Positions 24,001 to 35,843 are shown, counted from the first letter of the stretch. The stretch is DNA of 64,000 bases from Daedaleopsis sinensis (GCA_033807695.1 CM066300.1:1302001-1366000), one strand, 5' to 3'. The notes: generated by a model from the sequence alone, not told the origin. Numbers and translations: made by a program.

Positions 24001-26321
24001 ACTAATTGAGGGATTATCTCTCCATCTGCACAGGTAGTGGTGAGCATGAAAGTACGTAATTTTCCCCACAACACTCTTATCGCAAAGGCCCAGGAGATCT
24101 GCAAGCTCTAAGATAAGGGTGAGCCAGTGGATAATCTTGGGCATCAAGTGGATAAAACCTGTGCGTGCAGCTTGAGACACTCATGGAGTATTTCTCAATC
24201 AAGAGCTAGTTACAGTGCTCTACTCAAAGTGGCCCCTTAACTCCAGGTACATCTCCCCCACATTGTGTGCATATATGTCTGCAGCCACTGAGGTACCATA
24301 TTACACTAGTGACTACTGTATGTAAGCTCAAGACCATGTGGGCAGACACCAGAATCATTATATACTTTCCAGTGATTGAGTGTGCTGCAGATGAGTGTGA
24401 GCTAGAAAACTCAAGCTGAATTACTCCACTCACTGTATGTGGTGGACAAGTAGTATGACTGTGCCCAGTCATGCCATTTCTGAGGCTCACTGTGAGATCA
24501 TAGCAAGACCACATCAGATTGAGTTGGTTGGCTGTCACCCTACCCTTATCTGGTGCGAATAATACATGAAAATGTATTGTACACCTTATCCAGTACAAAC
24601 ATTTGGTGGAATATCTGGGTTTTAATTTGAGCCCTATGCTTACTAAATAAAAGTCATTTGCAATGAAGCCCCTAGAGCTTCACTAGAAGGGCAAATGTAA
24701 TGGGAGGGGTCACCGAGTGACCACATTACAGTTTCTAAGACACCATAACTAACATAGTTCACCATGAGGTTGAGGAAAAGGTAATAATCTGAAGGTAATA
24801 GGACAGATAGTCTACCAGTTGTGCGTGGTGCAATTCCTGTTTTCATTTTCTCATGGTCATTGCACAGGCCCTTTATGGCATCTTTATGTTGAACTCGGTG
24901 CAATAACTTTGTTCTATTGCCCTGTTCAAGTTGCAGTTCTTACTATAGGTTACTTACCATGCATTTCACTGACACTCGCACTGCAGTGTCAGTGCTATTA
25001 CTTCCTCTGGAGTTATTAGACTTTTGTGTTGCCTTGTTTATCTTTTCAGCACTTTGTTGATTTTCAGTGCTGGGTGGATGTCAAACTGTACAGGTCGTTC
25101 CCATGTGCTAGCGGACACGTAGATAGACCACTGTGTCGAGCTCTGGAGTCCTTAGACTTCACAGAGCTCGACTCAGGCCATTGTGATCACTCTGAGGCCC
25201 ACTGCAGCCAATGCTTTACGACCTCAAGTGCCACTGTCATAAGATGCTTTCACAGTTCTCATGCCCTTCATGCAACATCTGCTGAGTTCTTCCAGGGTCC
25301 TATAACAAGTGAGAGAGTATCTTACTACTATATTGCATGAGGAATTGATAGACATAAATAAAAGTTTACTGAATTCTTACAGCATGTGGCAAACAAAGTG
25401 AAAATAGAGAGAGGGACATATATTTACCTAATTGCTACTTGCCCCCATACTCATCAATTGTATTGTGCCAGACCTGGCACACTTCTCCACAAGTTTCTGA
25501 TGGAGGAGACAGTGTGGAGGGGAGTTTGTGCAGTACGCAACAATCTGGAGGTGCTGACAGGACTGCACCTGGCGAAGTTGAGCATACATGGCTACCAAGA
25601 GTTCGGGAGCCAAGAGTGGGTTATAATCCCAAGCAAATCTGAAGAAGGCTGGTGTGAGGTTCAACTTTTGCCAATGCAGGACCGAGGAGGGCTTTATGAA
25701 AGCATGATTCTTGAGAGTGCTTCATATAGGATTGAGCGCAAACACTCAAGGTTAAATCGCAGCACTATCTCACCTTTGAAGTGGATCCCTGGCTGTTCAT
25801 CTGGAAGCGGATCTGTGTTTCTCGATGCAGAGGAGGTAGGAGAGCATGTAGGATTCAGATAGTAAGTAAACACTTGTCAAGTGCTAACGAAAATCTTAGA
25901 GCGCTTCGGCTTCGATAGTAGTGATATAATCTCACACATTAAGCTCAATACAGTTCTCCAATACTTACAAGTTCCACATCTTGAAAACTTGATTCGCAAT
26001 CGTCACCGTCCAGGTAAGTATAATCTGCAATGCTGAGCTGGGCCCTTCTTGCTCATTTGTGCTAGGCCCACTGATGTTCATCTAGCACGGGCAGGACATC
26101 ATGTTGTGAAGACAAGCACATCAAATGTATTACATCTGCAGAGGTATGTAACATCCTGCACCAATCCCTTGTTTTCGCTATCAACTTTCAATTGCAGTCG
26201 ATTGCTTTCACATTCATCTTTGATGCTCTTTCTCTGTTCCCTCTTTCTCTGTTCCCTCTCGTTGGTGCACATAGCGGGGTCTAGTAGCTGCAGGTATGCT
26301 GATTATTATCCACTGGTCCAG
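21092..26321. other. AT-rich region without a recognised gene
   Basis: About 5.2 kb with few open frames longer than 80 codons. The best is 25386-25862 (+), listed separately. Frames near 22757-23190 on both strands overlap each other and match nothing I know. There is one telomere-like CCCTAACCCTAG word near 21585 and a short duplication of TTTCTCTGTTCCCTC near 26230. I see no TIR or LTR. Confidence 0.4.
25386..25862 (+). CDS. Hypothetical protein, possible gene remnant
   Basis: A 158-residue frame with balanced composition, in AT-rich DNA where such a length is less expected by chance. Segments such as EEGWCEVQLLPMQDRG look protein-like. No domain, signal peptide or membrane segment is evident and no neighbour explains it. 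It could be an exon or remnant of a decayed gene. Confidence 0.25.
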   Translation: MANKVKIERGTYIYLIATCPHTHQLYCARPGTLLHKFLMEETVWRGVCAVRNNLEVLTGLHLAKLSIHGYQEFGSQEWVIIPSKSEEGWCEVQLLPMQDRGGLYESMILESASYRIERKHSRLNRSTISPLKWIPGCSSGSGSVFLDAEEVGEHVGFR

Positions 26322-27225
26322 TGATGGGGTAACTCTGGGTCGCTGGGCGAAACACACACCCAAACGAGCACGAGATAAGACCTAGTAGGGTGCGAGGTGG
26401 AGGACAGGTTCCCGGTGTAGTCGCTCTTCTTCACGTAGCCAGTCAACGATAGACAAGGAAGTTGAGCAACTTCAGATGGAAGTCAAGCAACTTCCTAGGG
26501 TGAGGCTGCTCTGCTAGAGGAAATTGAAGACTAGCGGTCTTCAATAGAGTGTCGCCTGGATGATTCTTGGACTCGGACTCGATCTCTGGAGCTACTGCGC
26601 TGCATTGCTGGGCTGCAATCCCGCCGTCTTATATACTGTACAAACTGTCGTCAAATAAGCTACAACTATCATACCAACCGTCCAATCATAGGAAACCCTG
26701 CTCTTCCCACGCTCACGTCGCGATCCTCCTCTTCTGAACCCCTACGGCGCACTCCGGTGGTTAGGTAGGTGTTTGCACCGAGCCTATCACGTCGCCGCTC
26801 GACTTGCATCCGCGGTCACGAGAGCGCTTAGTCTTGTGGCACGTCACCACGTGATCGCGTCTGTCGCCCATCCGCTCGTCTTCATAGGCCTCGGAAGGCC
26901 GTCCCCCTCACTCCCTTGCCTTCCGTGCCTCTTCCGACGACCTTCGTACCAATTGCTGGGCTCCGTGGTGCTCGCCTAGATCAGACCCTCGATCGATCGC
27001 CTCCTCTGTCCTGGCTGGAGCTCTGGCGACCTCGGTCAGCCTCCGGCAGCTCGGCATCGACTCCTTCGACCCTTGGAATGGCATGTCCCCGTGCTCGCTC
27101 CTTCGGTAGTCGCTCGCCTTCCTTGTGAAGCCGCTCGTCTTCATGCTGCGTGAATTGACTGAAGGGCGCGAATAGTGATGGGCTGCGCGGCGTTTCCGGG
27201 GCCTAGCTGGTCCTGAGGCTCATCA
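26322..27225 (-). repeat. Putative gypsy LTR (minus orientation)
   Basis: On the minus strand the segment begins TGATGAGCC directly after a polypurine tract and ends ACCCAGAGTTACCCCATCA, giving TG...CA ends and a length of about 904 bp. The end resembles the GACCC(G/A)GAGTTAC termini I know from basidiomycete gypsy LTRs. A TATATAAG box on the minus strand lies near 26630. No second copy lies in the window, so the assignment rests on its ends and the adjacent tract. Confidence 0.5.
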
Positions 27226-27239
27226 CCTCCCCCCCACTT
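27226..27239 (-). promoter_or_regulatory. Polypurine tract abutting the LTR
   Basis: On the minus strand AAGTGGGGGGGAGG lies immediately before the TGATGAG start of the putative LTR, the position of the plus-strand primer in gypsy elements. The same 14 bases occur again at 30643-30656. Confidence 0.5.
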
Positions 27240-27308
27240 GCATTCGAACCGTCCCCGGTTTGCGCGTATAAGAACCCTCGCTCCCTGCTCAATTTTTCAT
27301 CCTTCCCA

Positions 27309-30239
27309 ATGTCTGCCTTCATCTTCCTCAATGTTTCCATCCTCACGGAGACTGTCCGTCAGCTTGAAGTCGCGATCTCTGAGTTCGAAGCTCTCGCTGC
27401 CGCTCGTACTGAAGAGGACGTTGGAACCATCTACGATTCCTACGACCATATCGCTGAACTGGTGGTACGCTGTTCTCCTTCCGCGTGTAGTCCCTCGTCT
27501 TCGTGGCTGACCGCCTTCATGGCAGGACACTTTGATCACCTTAGGGGACGATGGCGAGATTGCCGCAGACTTCGTGAAACGGACTGAGAACGCGATCACC
27601 GAGGGCTGGCCGGCCTTGGCTGATCGTCAGCTCTTCCTTTTCCAGGAGCTTGTCGCCCGGTCCCGTCGGTGCGCTCGTCGGGCCGACCTCGAAGCCCGTC
27701 GCATTGCCTGTCAGCAGCGGCTCCGGAAGCAACTCTGCGCGTGCCGCGTCCTCAACTGTGCTGGAGGATCCCTGATCACGGAGTCTATTCTGGTTGATGC
27801 CCGGATCCGGAAGGCAGAAAAGGAAATGGAGGAGATAGATCAGGAGTTCGCCAGCCTCCGAGAGGACATCCACTTTTGAGTAGCTGCGTGTCGTATAAAG
27901 CCGCTGTAACTGCCTTCGAAGTCCATCAACATCCATTCATCATGTTGTCGACCATCCTCCCGCGTAGGCTCGCCCTCCAAGTCAGCTCGCACCGCGAGTT
28001 GGCTCTTGAACTCCTCTTCCCGCTTCGTGAGCACATTGTTGAGCAAATCGAGTTCTTCGAGACGGTATCCGTCGACAACGGCTGTCCCCACGTTGTGTAT
28101 GAACACGCGCTTTCCCGTTTAGGACAACTTTTGGTGAGCTTCTCGGTCTGATACTTCTCGCCCTTGATTGACACTTTCCCAGTATGGTTGGAGCATGCTC
28201 CATGACGGCCTTCTCATCGGCATTTCCGACCTACTTGGCCGCGTGTCCGTCGCCATCGACCAGTGCTTTCTCTCTGACGGCCTTGAGGCATTCCTCGTCG
28301 ACCTGGTCCAGATGCACCGCCTTCCGTACCGCCTCCACTTCCTGGACTCAGTGCACGCCACTCTGCAACACGAACTTCAACTTCTGGAGGTCATGTGCGA
28401 CCTGGCGCGCGACGACCGGTACCGCGTTCATTTCTCGGAGGTACTCGCGTGTCTGGAATTGGTGGCCGCTGAACTGCGCGAGGTCCGTATTGAGCAGTCC
28501 GCTCTCCACGCGGCCATCAAGAAGCTGGAGAAGTCGCCGTCCTCTATGTCGGACGAGGATAAAATTTTCGGTTCCATTCCGTTATTCGTCCCCACTCCTG
28601 CTTGACTAAATCCGCTCTTCCTCGCAGTGAACTGGTACCACGAGATCATACAGCCGCACTGGATGGAGGTCGCCGACTACCCTCCCAACATGCGCGCCTC
28701 TTGTGAAGTCATCGACACTCGCGTCGACCAGTTCTTGCATCTGTTGTCCGGCTTGCGTTATGTCCCGGTCCTCGACAAGAAGCGTCTCACGAAGCTGCTC
28801 GCTACTCGCACGACTTTTTCGTCGACCGCGCCTTCTTCTGACCCCGATGCGCTTCCGGGCGACACCTTCCTTTCCGCGATGGTCACTGGTTCCGAGTACG
28901 TTCCCAAGGAGGAAGCCTCCGATGACGCGCCTCTGGCCGACGCTGAAAAGCGCGACTCCCCTTGTCGTTTCCGCACACGATCTCCCTTGTCCCCTGACCA
29001 TCCGCCTCCTCCTCCGCTGTCTCAGCTGCCGCTGAAGAGGAAGAAGACGCCCCTCTTCTTCAGCACCGATGAGAGCGAGCCGCCTAAGAAGCCCATCGAC
29101 AAGGGAAAACGCAAGGCTGCTTCCCCGCCCGAGGACGACTCCGATCGCGATGCCGAGGGTGAGGTCGACGATGAAGGCGAAGAGGAAGTCGACCAGCTCG
29201 AGGAGGAGGAGCCTCCTAAGAAGAAGTCCCGCACCTCGCCCCGCAAACGTCCGCCTCCCGTTGTCGAGTTGTCGCCTAGGGTCAAGAAGCGCGAGAAGAA
29301 GCCTCCGTCCACTTGTCAAGCCTCCATGGAGTTGGCCAGCGCCGTGCAGATCGAGGGCGACTGCGACGAGTGCCGTCGCGCCTGGGTCACCTGCGAACAT
29401 CCAAACCCTTCCGCGTTCCGCTGCAACTTCTGCAAGAAGAAGGGAAAGAGCTTCTCCTGTGTGTACGACCATCTGAGTGTCCAGGGAACCGTCAAAGGTC
29501 GGTTCCTTTCGCTTTCTTCATCGGCTTTCTTGCTGACTTCTTGGCTGATTTCTAGTGCATGCACGCATCGGCGCGATGTACAATGACGTAGGGTTTTCCT
29601 TCCGGGAGCCCTCACAGCTGCCGCCCACTGATCGTCTTCTCGCCATCGAGTTCGTCCGCCAATTCGAGTGGAACTCGCACAAGTTCCTCTCCGTCGATAA
29701 GGCCGCGCTCCAAGAGCATCTTCGTCCGAAGACCATCCGGAAGGACACCCCCGTCTACCCGTACCCGGAGGGTCCTACGCGCTTCCCTTCGCTCGACGAG
29801 AAGGGCCGCCTGCTCAAGGACTACTGCAACAGCAAGGCTGAACCCGACAACGCTACCCCGCCTCCTCGTTCGTCTCGCGCTTCTGGTAGCGTCAAGAAGG
29901 AGAAGCCGAGCCCCTCCAAGTCGGCTTCCCAACCGGCGACACCCCTCAAGATCTCGATCAAGGCCTCCTCTTCCAAGCACAAGTCGCCGGAGCCGGTCAA
30001 CTTCTCGCCGGAGGTCGTCGCGAAGGTCAACCATCTTCGCTCGCAGGTCAGCCTCGCGCGCGCGCATCGTCGAGGACTTAGTGTCCATTTGGCAGCTTTC
30101 CCGTCGCGAGACTCGACAGACCCAGCTCGAGTTTGGCGTGAAGATAGAAGGGTGCGACGACGTGCGGTCCTTCAAGGATTTGGTGGCGTCCAATGGGTAT
30201 CGTGACGACCTCCTCGAGCTTCTTCGCAATGCCGAGTAG
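27309..30239 (+). CDS. Zn2Cys6-like cluster protein with coiled coils, antisense in gypsy remains
   Basis: Coding sequence with several short introns. It starts MSAFIFLNVSILTETV; an intron at 27465-27525 keeps the frame. The first helical part stops at 27877, and a second begins near 27942 (MLSTILPRRLALQ), with introns at about 28137-28182 and 28582-28627. The middle is strongly charged with Lys/Arg clusters (KKKSRTSPRKRPPP, a likely nuclear signal). Then comes CDECRRAWVTC followed by CNFCKKKGKSFSC, i.e. C-X2-C-X6-C-X9-C-X2-C-X8-C, which fits the fungal Zn2Cys6 spacing. After an intron ending near 29555 the protein continues (NDVGFSFREPSQLPP) to a Lys/Ser-rich tail. A CG-dinucleotide length change near 30058-30066 shifts the frame; the alternative frame ends FKDLVASNGYRDDLLELL at 30239. 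It may be two genes. It runs opposite to the gypsy fragments on both sides. A DNA-binding role is inferred, not shown. Confidence 0.6.
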
Positions 30240-30688
30240 GGACTTCATCGACGCGCGCGCGTCCACGGACTTCTCGTTTGCAGCTTTTCTTGATGTATCC
30301 TTTCTCGTCGTCGTCTTGTCCTGTCGTCGCGCGGCTTGCGCTGTTTCGTTTTTCTGTTTTCGCATATGTCTCTGTTGCTCGTCTCTGTCTCCCGCAGACT
30401 AGTCTCTCCATCTCCCTCCTGTCGCTCTGGGCTTTGTAATGTCTCCTTCAGTTTTCTTTCATGTATCTTGTCACGCTCAGCTTCCGTCGACCTTCCTAAT
30501 CTGTACTGTATCTAGTGTCCCGAATGTATCGCATCGTCTTCTGGTCTTCTTCTTGTGTGATCTCCGAGATGACCGACCAGCGAAGCGCCTCTTGAAGCGC
30601 TCTTCATCCTGTAGAGGAACTGACTTCCGTAGTCAGGTGACTTCCTCCCCCCCACTTTTTCTATTTGACGTCCCCGTCAAAGTGAGTG
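30240..30688. other. Spacer with second polypurine tract
   Basis: Between the Zn-cluster gene and the integrase fragment. It is pyrimidine-rich on the plus strand. Positions 30637-30660 hold GTGACTTCC followed by the CCTCCCCCCCACTT tract seen also at 27226-27239. An imperfect palindrome, GGAACTGACTTCCGTAGTCAG, overlaps 30617-30637. No gene. Confidence 0.4.
30643..30656 (-). promoter_or_regulatory. Second polypurine-like tract
   Basis: Same 14-base AAGTGGGGGGGAGG sequence on the minus strand as at 27226-27239, placed about 30 bp after the integrase stop. It could be the original 3' primer site or an internal (central) tract of the gypsy element. Confidence 0.4.
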
Positions 30689-31045
30689 TTAACCATGTTC
30701 CTCGTCGTCTGCTAATCCTTCTTCCTCGTAGTTTTCCGTTGTGTTTTCTAATTCTTGAAGTCGGCTCTGTGGTGCGTCCAGTTCCTCGATGTTGAAGTTG
30801 ATTGGGTCCTCACGCGCTAGGTAGGGGATTATTCTGAAGGCCGCTATGAGTCGATCAAAGAAGGTCCCGTCTAGTTCTGCAATGATGTACGTGCCGCCTC
30901 TGTTGCGTGATATCACCACCAGAGGACCTAGGTAACGTGGTCTCATCTTCCGGTTGAGCGACTTCTCAATTGCCGTGTTCCTCATTAGGACCAGCCTCCC
31001 TCGCTGGAAGTCGAAGTCCCGAATGGTCGCGCTGTGTTCCTTCTC
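30689..31045 (-). pseudogene. Ty3/gypsy integrase C-terminal fragment
   Basis: The frame reads FDFQRGRLVLMRNTAIEKSL, then NRKMRPRYLGPLVV, GGTYIIAELDG and AAFRIIPYLARE, which is the C-terminal part of basidiomycete gypsy integrase (the post-core GPY/F-like region), ending in an acidic tail. Similarity stops abruptly at about 31045, so protease, RT, RNase H and the integrase core are missing. The fragment shares its orientation with the putative LTR at 26322-27225. Confidence 0.8.
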
Positions 31046-31208
31046 GAATAGTAAATGTTAGTGAATCAAACCCTTCGGATAACCAACCTCAAACACACGC
31101 ATAAAATAATGAACGGCTGGTACACAAATGACATTGCGGTATTTTTGCTAGGTTGACGTGAATTTGAACTCGTTAGTGGGAAGGCATGTTTAAATACACA
31201 GATGATAC

Positions 31209-31788
31209 TCATGTTACGAGGTCTACAACATCAATGTAGTGTGTCAGGGAGGGAAATGCCGCCTGCAAGCCCTGCGCAACCACAATGGTGGTGTTGCCCT
31301 CGGCCAACTAGTCGATCCAACAAGTGAGAAGTTGATGGTTCAATGTGAAGGCGGTTGATAGGTCCGGAGATGTGCCAGGAGGGGATGGTGATTGAAAGTA
31401 GCTTTGGACAAGCATTCGCAATGTATCCAAGGGTTGCAAGCTGTGGTGGGACAAAGTCTGGGTTGTCTCCCCATATGGTCCTGAAACCGATCCCCAACAC
31501 CCGGACATTGGGCCAAGCTTGAGCCATCTGACGTAGTTGCCGATTGGAAAGATGGAATGGATGATGAGGGAAATTCACCACAATATGTTCAAACAAATGC
31601 AATTCGAGTAGAGGTTGAACGACATGTATTAATTGAGAATCAAACTGGGGGAGACTCATTCGGGCCAAGGATTGGAAGTTGACCTTGCGGAGCGAGGCAG
31701 TCATTGAGGACAGAACATCATGCCATCTAACAACACCACGGAACCTCTCCAGGACGTGAGTTGCAATTTCTCTAGCTGGGGTAACCAT
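31209..31788 (-). pseudogene. F-box/LRR protein remnant
   Basis: The minus strand reads LHLFEHIVVNFP, LSNRQLRQMAQAWPNVRVLG and LGYIANACPKLLSI, the C-terminal leucine-rich part of the large Agaricomycete F-box-like family. A frameshift near 31305-31315 moves the end to another frame (VVAQGLQAAFPSLTHY) that ends at the TGA at 31209-31211. A short upstream block in another frame (about 31960-31860, VEVIVDVTNRPHLG) may be an earlier exon. No F-box is visible. Such proteins select substrates for SCF ubiquitin ligases; this copy looks truncated. Confidence 0.55.
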
Positions 31789-32175
31789 ACTGCGACCTCA
31801 TCTTAGGTGGTAGTAACCACATTAGAATAGATTTAGACGAGCTCAGTTATAGACATTCACCTTCGTTCAGTAGTGTATCATCCACATTTGGTACAATGCC
31901 AAGGTGAGGACGATTTGTGACGTCTACAATCACCTCAACACCAGATAATTGAGGTTCCGAGAATGCAGGGAGGCGTACTTGCTGATGTGAATCACCCGCC
32001 TTACAAAATCTTCAGCAAGGACATTGTTGGTACCAAAGTCATAGGCCATTACATAGACATAGATTGTTGCCGGAGACAGGAGGTGGAGAAGGTCGCAGGA
32101 GGGGATGTGATGTTTAGTCCATTGAATGTGTTGCCAGTGTATGTTATGTATATTTTTCAAATTGGTGCACCGCCA

Positions 32176-32214
32176 GAGGAGGAGGAGGAGGAGGAGGAGG
32201 AGGAGGAGGAGGAG
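32176..32214. repeat. (GAG)n trinucleotide microsatellite
   Basis: Thirteen uninterrupted GAG units. On the minus strand they create a poly-leucine run in a frame that is otherwise unsupported. Confidence 0.95.
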
Positions 32215-34154
32215 TGCTGCGGCAAACTGCAGCATCTCCGAGTCCCTCCCGAGTCACTGATTTGAACTGAAAAGCATGGGAGACTATGTCACGGTGCATC
32301 ACAATTGGAACCACTGTCACTGTGACCCTCCTTCTACGTCGACTACAGAGGTTAGCCCAGCATGCAGAAATTCGGACTCTCTGTCGAATGGACGCATGCA
32401 AAGCGCTCTGCAGTCGCCTTCTGCACTCTTTCTCCCTCCGCTTTTCCTCCATCATGTCTCGGACGAGCCGTGCACCGGACTGAGGTAGCGGTGTTAACCG
32501 TCGCCGACCCGGGGGACCGTTCTGCTACAAGTCCTCTTTTCCTGGGCAATCATATCGACTCAGATCCTGCTCAACATCAGGTCAAACCTCGTTGGCCTCG
32601 TAATGGTCAGAACTCGCGTTGCGTTCGATTGGTAGTACGCTGCTCACTCGACAATCCTTCCCCAGATACTCCTTGGCGCAATCATTCGATACTCAAGTCG
32701 GTGGCCGACCAATGTCAAACTCGCTCTGGATGTCTGTCTTACAATTCTGTAGCTAAGAAGGAGCTTGGTAAGTCCACCCCAGTTCATAAGAGCATGTGGT
32801 CACGGCAAACATCTATTGTGTCCATGGGTGGGGTCAAGCGGTGTATGGAATCGAAAACTTGTTGCTGTACAAATTTTGTGAGTGCTTTCACTGCGAACCT
32901 CCCTAGGCTGCTCCCCCAGCCTTCCTACTGAGAATGAGATTGAAGAACCTATGTCAGAGTGCCAGTGCAGGCTCCGTACTGCTCACTATATCGTCTCAAG
33001 TGGCCTTCGCTCACTCACCATCTGCTCTGTTCTCTCGAACTCGCACCTGAGCAGCATTATGAGTAATAATCATCACACATTATGCTTGCGGTCACTGATG
33101 CAATACCTCTGCAATGTCTAGTGCTACCAGTGTCGCTCCACATAATCCCCATACCACTCCACCACTGTCTGCACAATCTCTGCCCATACAGTGCAGACAT
33201 TTCTGCCTCTCGTTCACCAATGGAAGATCTCTTGATGTCTCGAACGGCATACACCTAGTTTGTCAGTTTGTCGGGCATGAAAAATTCAGCACTGACAGTC
33301 CTTGCAGGGAGCTCCCTCAAACTGATTACCCAAGCGCAATCTGCCACTCACATCAGGGAAACGGATGTAGATGTACGGCACATTAGCCGTCATGTCATAC
33401 AGCTCGAGCTGTACCAGGTGTTCCAGTAAGTGTGTCTTGGACATTGGGATATATTACAACAGCACCGCATCGGGTGTGCCACTCCCGCAGCTGTTGGCAC
33501 ACATTGTAGTAGCATTTGTGTTCGTCAGTCGAGGTAAGTCAGTATGTAAGCTATAATCAAAAAGTTGAGTGAATGATGCTGGAGGTCAAGCGTGTAGATG
33601 TTCCCGCCACATTGAACATTTTCACTCAGTGTTGATGCTGACTGTGAATATATCATTTTTTCAGCCAAGCTCACAGCTTTGCATTTTTATCCCCACAAGA
33701 AGTGTATTGTACATCTACCACAGTGCTGAAGACACAGTTTGGCGAGTCACACTTAGATCCTCTATCCCACATACATATGCTCATCCATGTTCAACTACTC
33801 CCGCAGAACCAATTTAACCAAAATTTCTTCTACAGCGATTTAATGGTTGTTGCGGCCCACCTCGCTTGCATTGGACCGCCTCGGGCCCTGCCTGCACTTT
33901 GCGGTGACTCCGCGAATCTGGCTACCTATTATGTGTACGCGCTTGGTCCCTGCCTATGCCATTCAATGCGGAACACCTCACTAGCTAGCAGGACACAGGT
34001 GCACTACTCGGGACGAATACAATGCCCATCCGTCCCTCAGATGAATAAAGACTGCGTGTGGTGCCCGGGCGCAGGACACCCACAGACATCCCCACAGGTG
34101 CACCTGGGGACAGTGTGCTATCCAGGCGAATGTGCAGGACAGCGAGGCCCCCCG

Positions 34155-34450
34155 TCTTGCCCTCGCTTTCACCACCACCCTTGCATGTGCCCTCCCCTTT
34201 GCACTTGCCATCGCCCTTGCCATTGTCCTTGCTGTCGCCCTTGCCATTGTCCTCATTGTCGCCCCTGCACACGCTCTTATACACGCTGTTGTCCTCTGCC
34301 TCATACTCGCCATTGTGCTCTGCCTTGCACTCACACTCACACTTGTCCTTCTTGCTCTCGCCGTCACACTTGCCGTCATCCTTGCCCCTGCACATGCCCT
34401 CGCTATCACCTTTGCCCTTGTCCTCGCATACACTGTCGTCATCAGCCTTG
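34155..34450. repeat. Diverged hexanucleotide low-complexity tract
   Basis: The sequence is built of variants of CCTTGC and CATTGTC/CGCCCTTGCC in a roughly 6-bp period over about 300 bp. Because the period is a multiple of three, all three plus frames and two minus frames stay open and give artificial repetitive proteins (Ala/Leu/Val-rich on one strand, Lys/Asp/Gly/Cys-rich on the other). Confidence 0.8.
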
Positions 34451-35724
34451 CACCGTCCTCTTGAAAGCTCTGCACTTGCGAGTGGCTCTGCACTCCAAGC
34501 TTCCACTTACTGTAGAGATGTGGACAGAAGAAACTTTGCACGGATCCACCTTCTGGCTCAAGCCAACTGCAGACAGTGTCTGCAGCACAGACTATCAGAT
34601 GTTGTCAAGTCCACATGACGTGTTGCATATGTCCTTTGAGGCAAATTGAAGTGGGCAAGACACTGGAATTTTGTGCGCCTATCACAGGATGAAGGCAGGC
34701 AGCAATCAACAGAAGGTGAGTATACTTTCCTGATTTGGTGATAATGTACAGACTCAGATGTGAGGACGGCGGGGCAAGCGAGCGACAGGAAATAAGTGCA
34801 TACCGACTGTGTGTGCAAACAGAGTCAAGAGTGTCAATGCGGGGACGTCATGTGTTGCGGTCAAGTGTCAAGGGAGGTCAGAAGAGGAAGGTGGCTGCGG
34901 TGCGTGGTCATCTTGGAGCAGACACGGGAGATGGCCTGCACAAGATGGCACATATCTTTTGCAATCACGTGTAAGTGAGGCAGGCGAGGAATGAGAGATG
35001 AGGAAATGAGGGGGATGCATGCAGGCAAGTGTGCACAGCCCATGGACAGCATGCGTAAAGCAAGCGTGGGATACAGATGAGGACATGCAGCACAGACACT
35101 TGAGGTGATTCAGGGTGCTGGGGTCAACGGAGGTATGTACCAGACTTTTAACTGCTGCTTCTTCCCCTCACACTCGCTACCATGCTAATTTGTGTCACCC
35201 AGTCTCATGCAAATCTCTTTCTTCGAGTGTCTACCTCCATCCTCAATGTTCGTGGTTACAACCTGTACTTAGACGCGGCTTCACCACTGCAGCCTTCCTT
35301 CTTTGCAACTCTCACACTCTTGACACTTGCAATTGGAGAGTTCCAGCAAATGTGTCGCTTCTGGACCAAAGGTACATATTCACACACTGTTAGGAGTGCT
35401 TGTGTGCACATTGCTGCTAAATGTGGTGAGCTTGTATTCCTACTGGACTGAATGTCATTGTCCTGGGTACAGTATTGCATTGGCTTCGAGTTCAACCAGC
35501 ATCTCGGACGACACATTGTTCTGAACCCACAGTGCAAGGACAACAATGTCCTAACATCAATGCACATGTCGCATTGTCCTACCTGGGTCGGTCGTAGTTG
35601 CCGCACTACTGCGCGCATCATCTGGCTGAGTTGTTATATGCAACCCACTTCACGTCACCCACGATGGGTGTGCTGGTCGCTTTCAGTGGTAAGTCATCAG
35701 CCTGCTTGTACAGTTGGTTGCTGA

Positions 35725-35843
35725 TAGGGTATGTCACGGGAACGGGATACCCGTACGGGTTGTCACGGGTGTCACCCATGGGTATAGGGACGGGTCACAG
35801 TCTAGCAGACCCGTGCCAAACCCGTGACCCATCACATACCCGC
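35725..35843. repeat. Putative left end of hAT-2 with CACGGG-type subterminal repeats
   Basis: Begins TAGGGTATGTCACGGG and contains repeated ACGGGT/ACCCGT words in both orientations, ending ACCCATCACATACCCGC. hAT elements commonly start with TAGGG or CAGGG and carry such subterminal repeats as transposase binding sites. It lies 277 bp upstream of hAT transposase coding sequence in the matching orientation. No right-hand partner was found. Confidence 0.45.

Larger units (their letters stand above)
31789..35724. other. Region without a recognised gene
   Basis: Several frames of 60-190 codons occur on both strands but overlap one another and match nothing I know. Low-complexity tracts explain the longest ones (32176-32214 and 34155-34450). 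I see no LTR, TIR or RNA gene. Confidence 0.4.

Noticed and set aside
31930..32235. Minus-strand frame with a long leucine run, suggestive of a membrane segment
   Set aside because: The leucines come from the (GAG)n microsatellite; the rest of the frame has no support.
33985..34541. Cys/Lys-rich frame resembling a cysteine-rich secreted protein
   Set aside because: It is the minus-strand reading of the hexanucleotide tract and has no signal peptide or conserved pattern.
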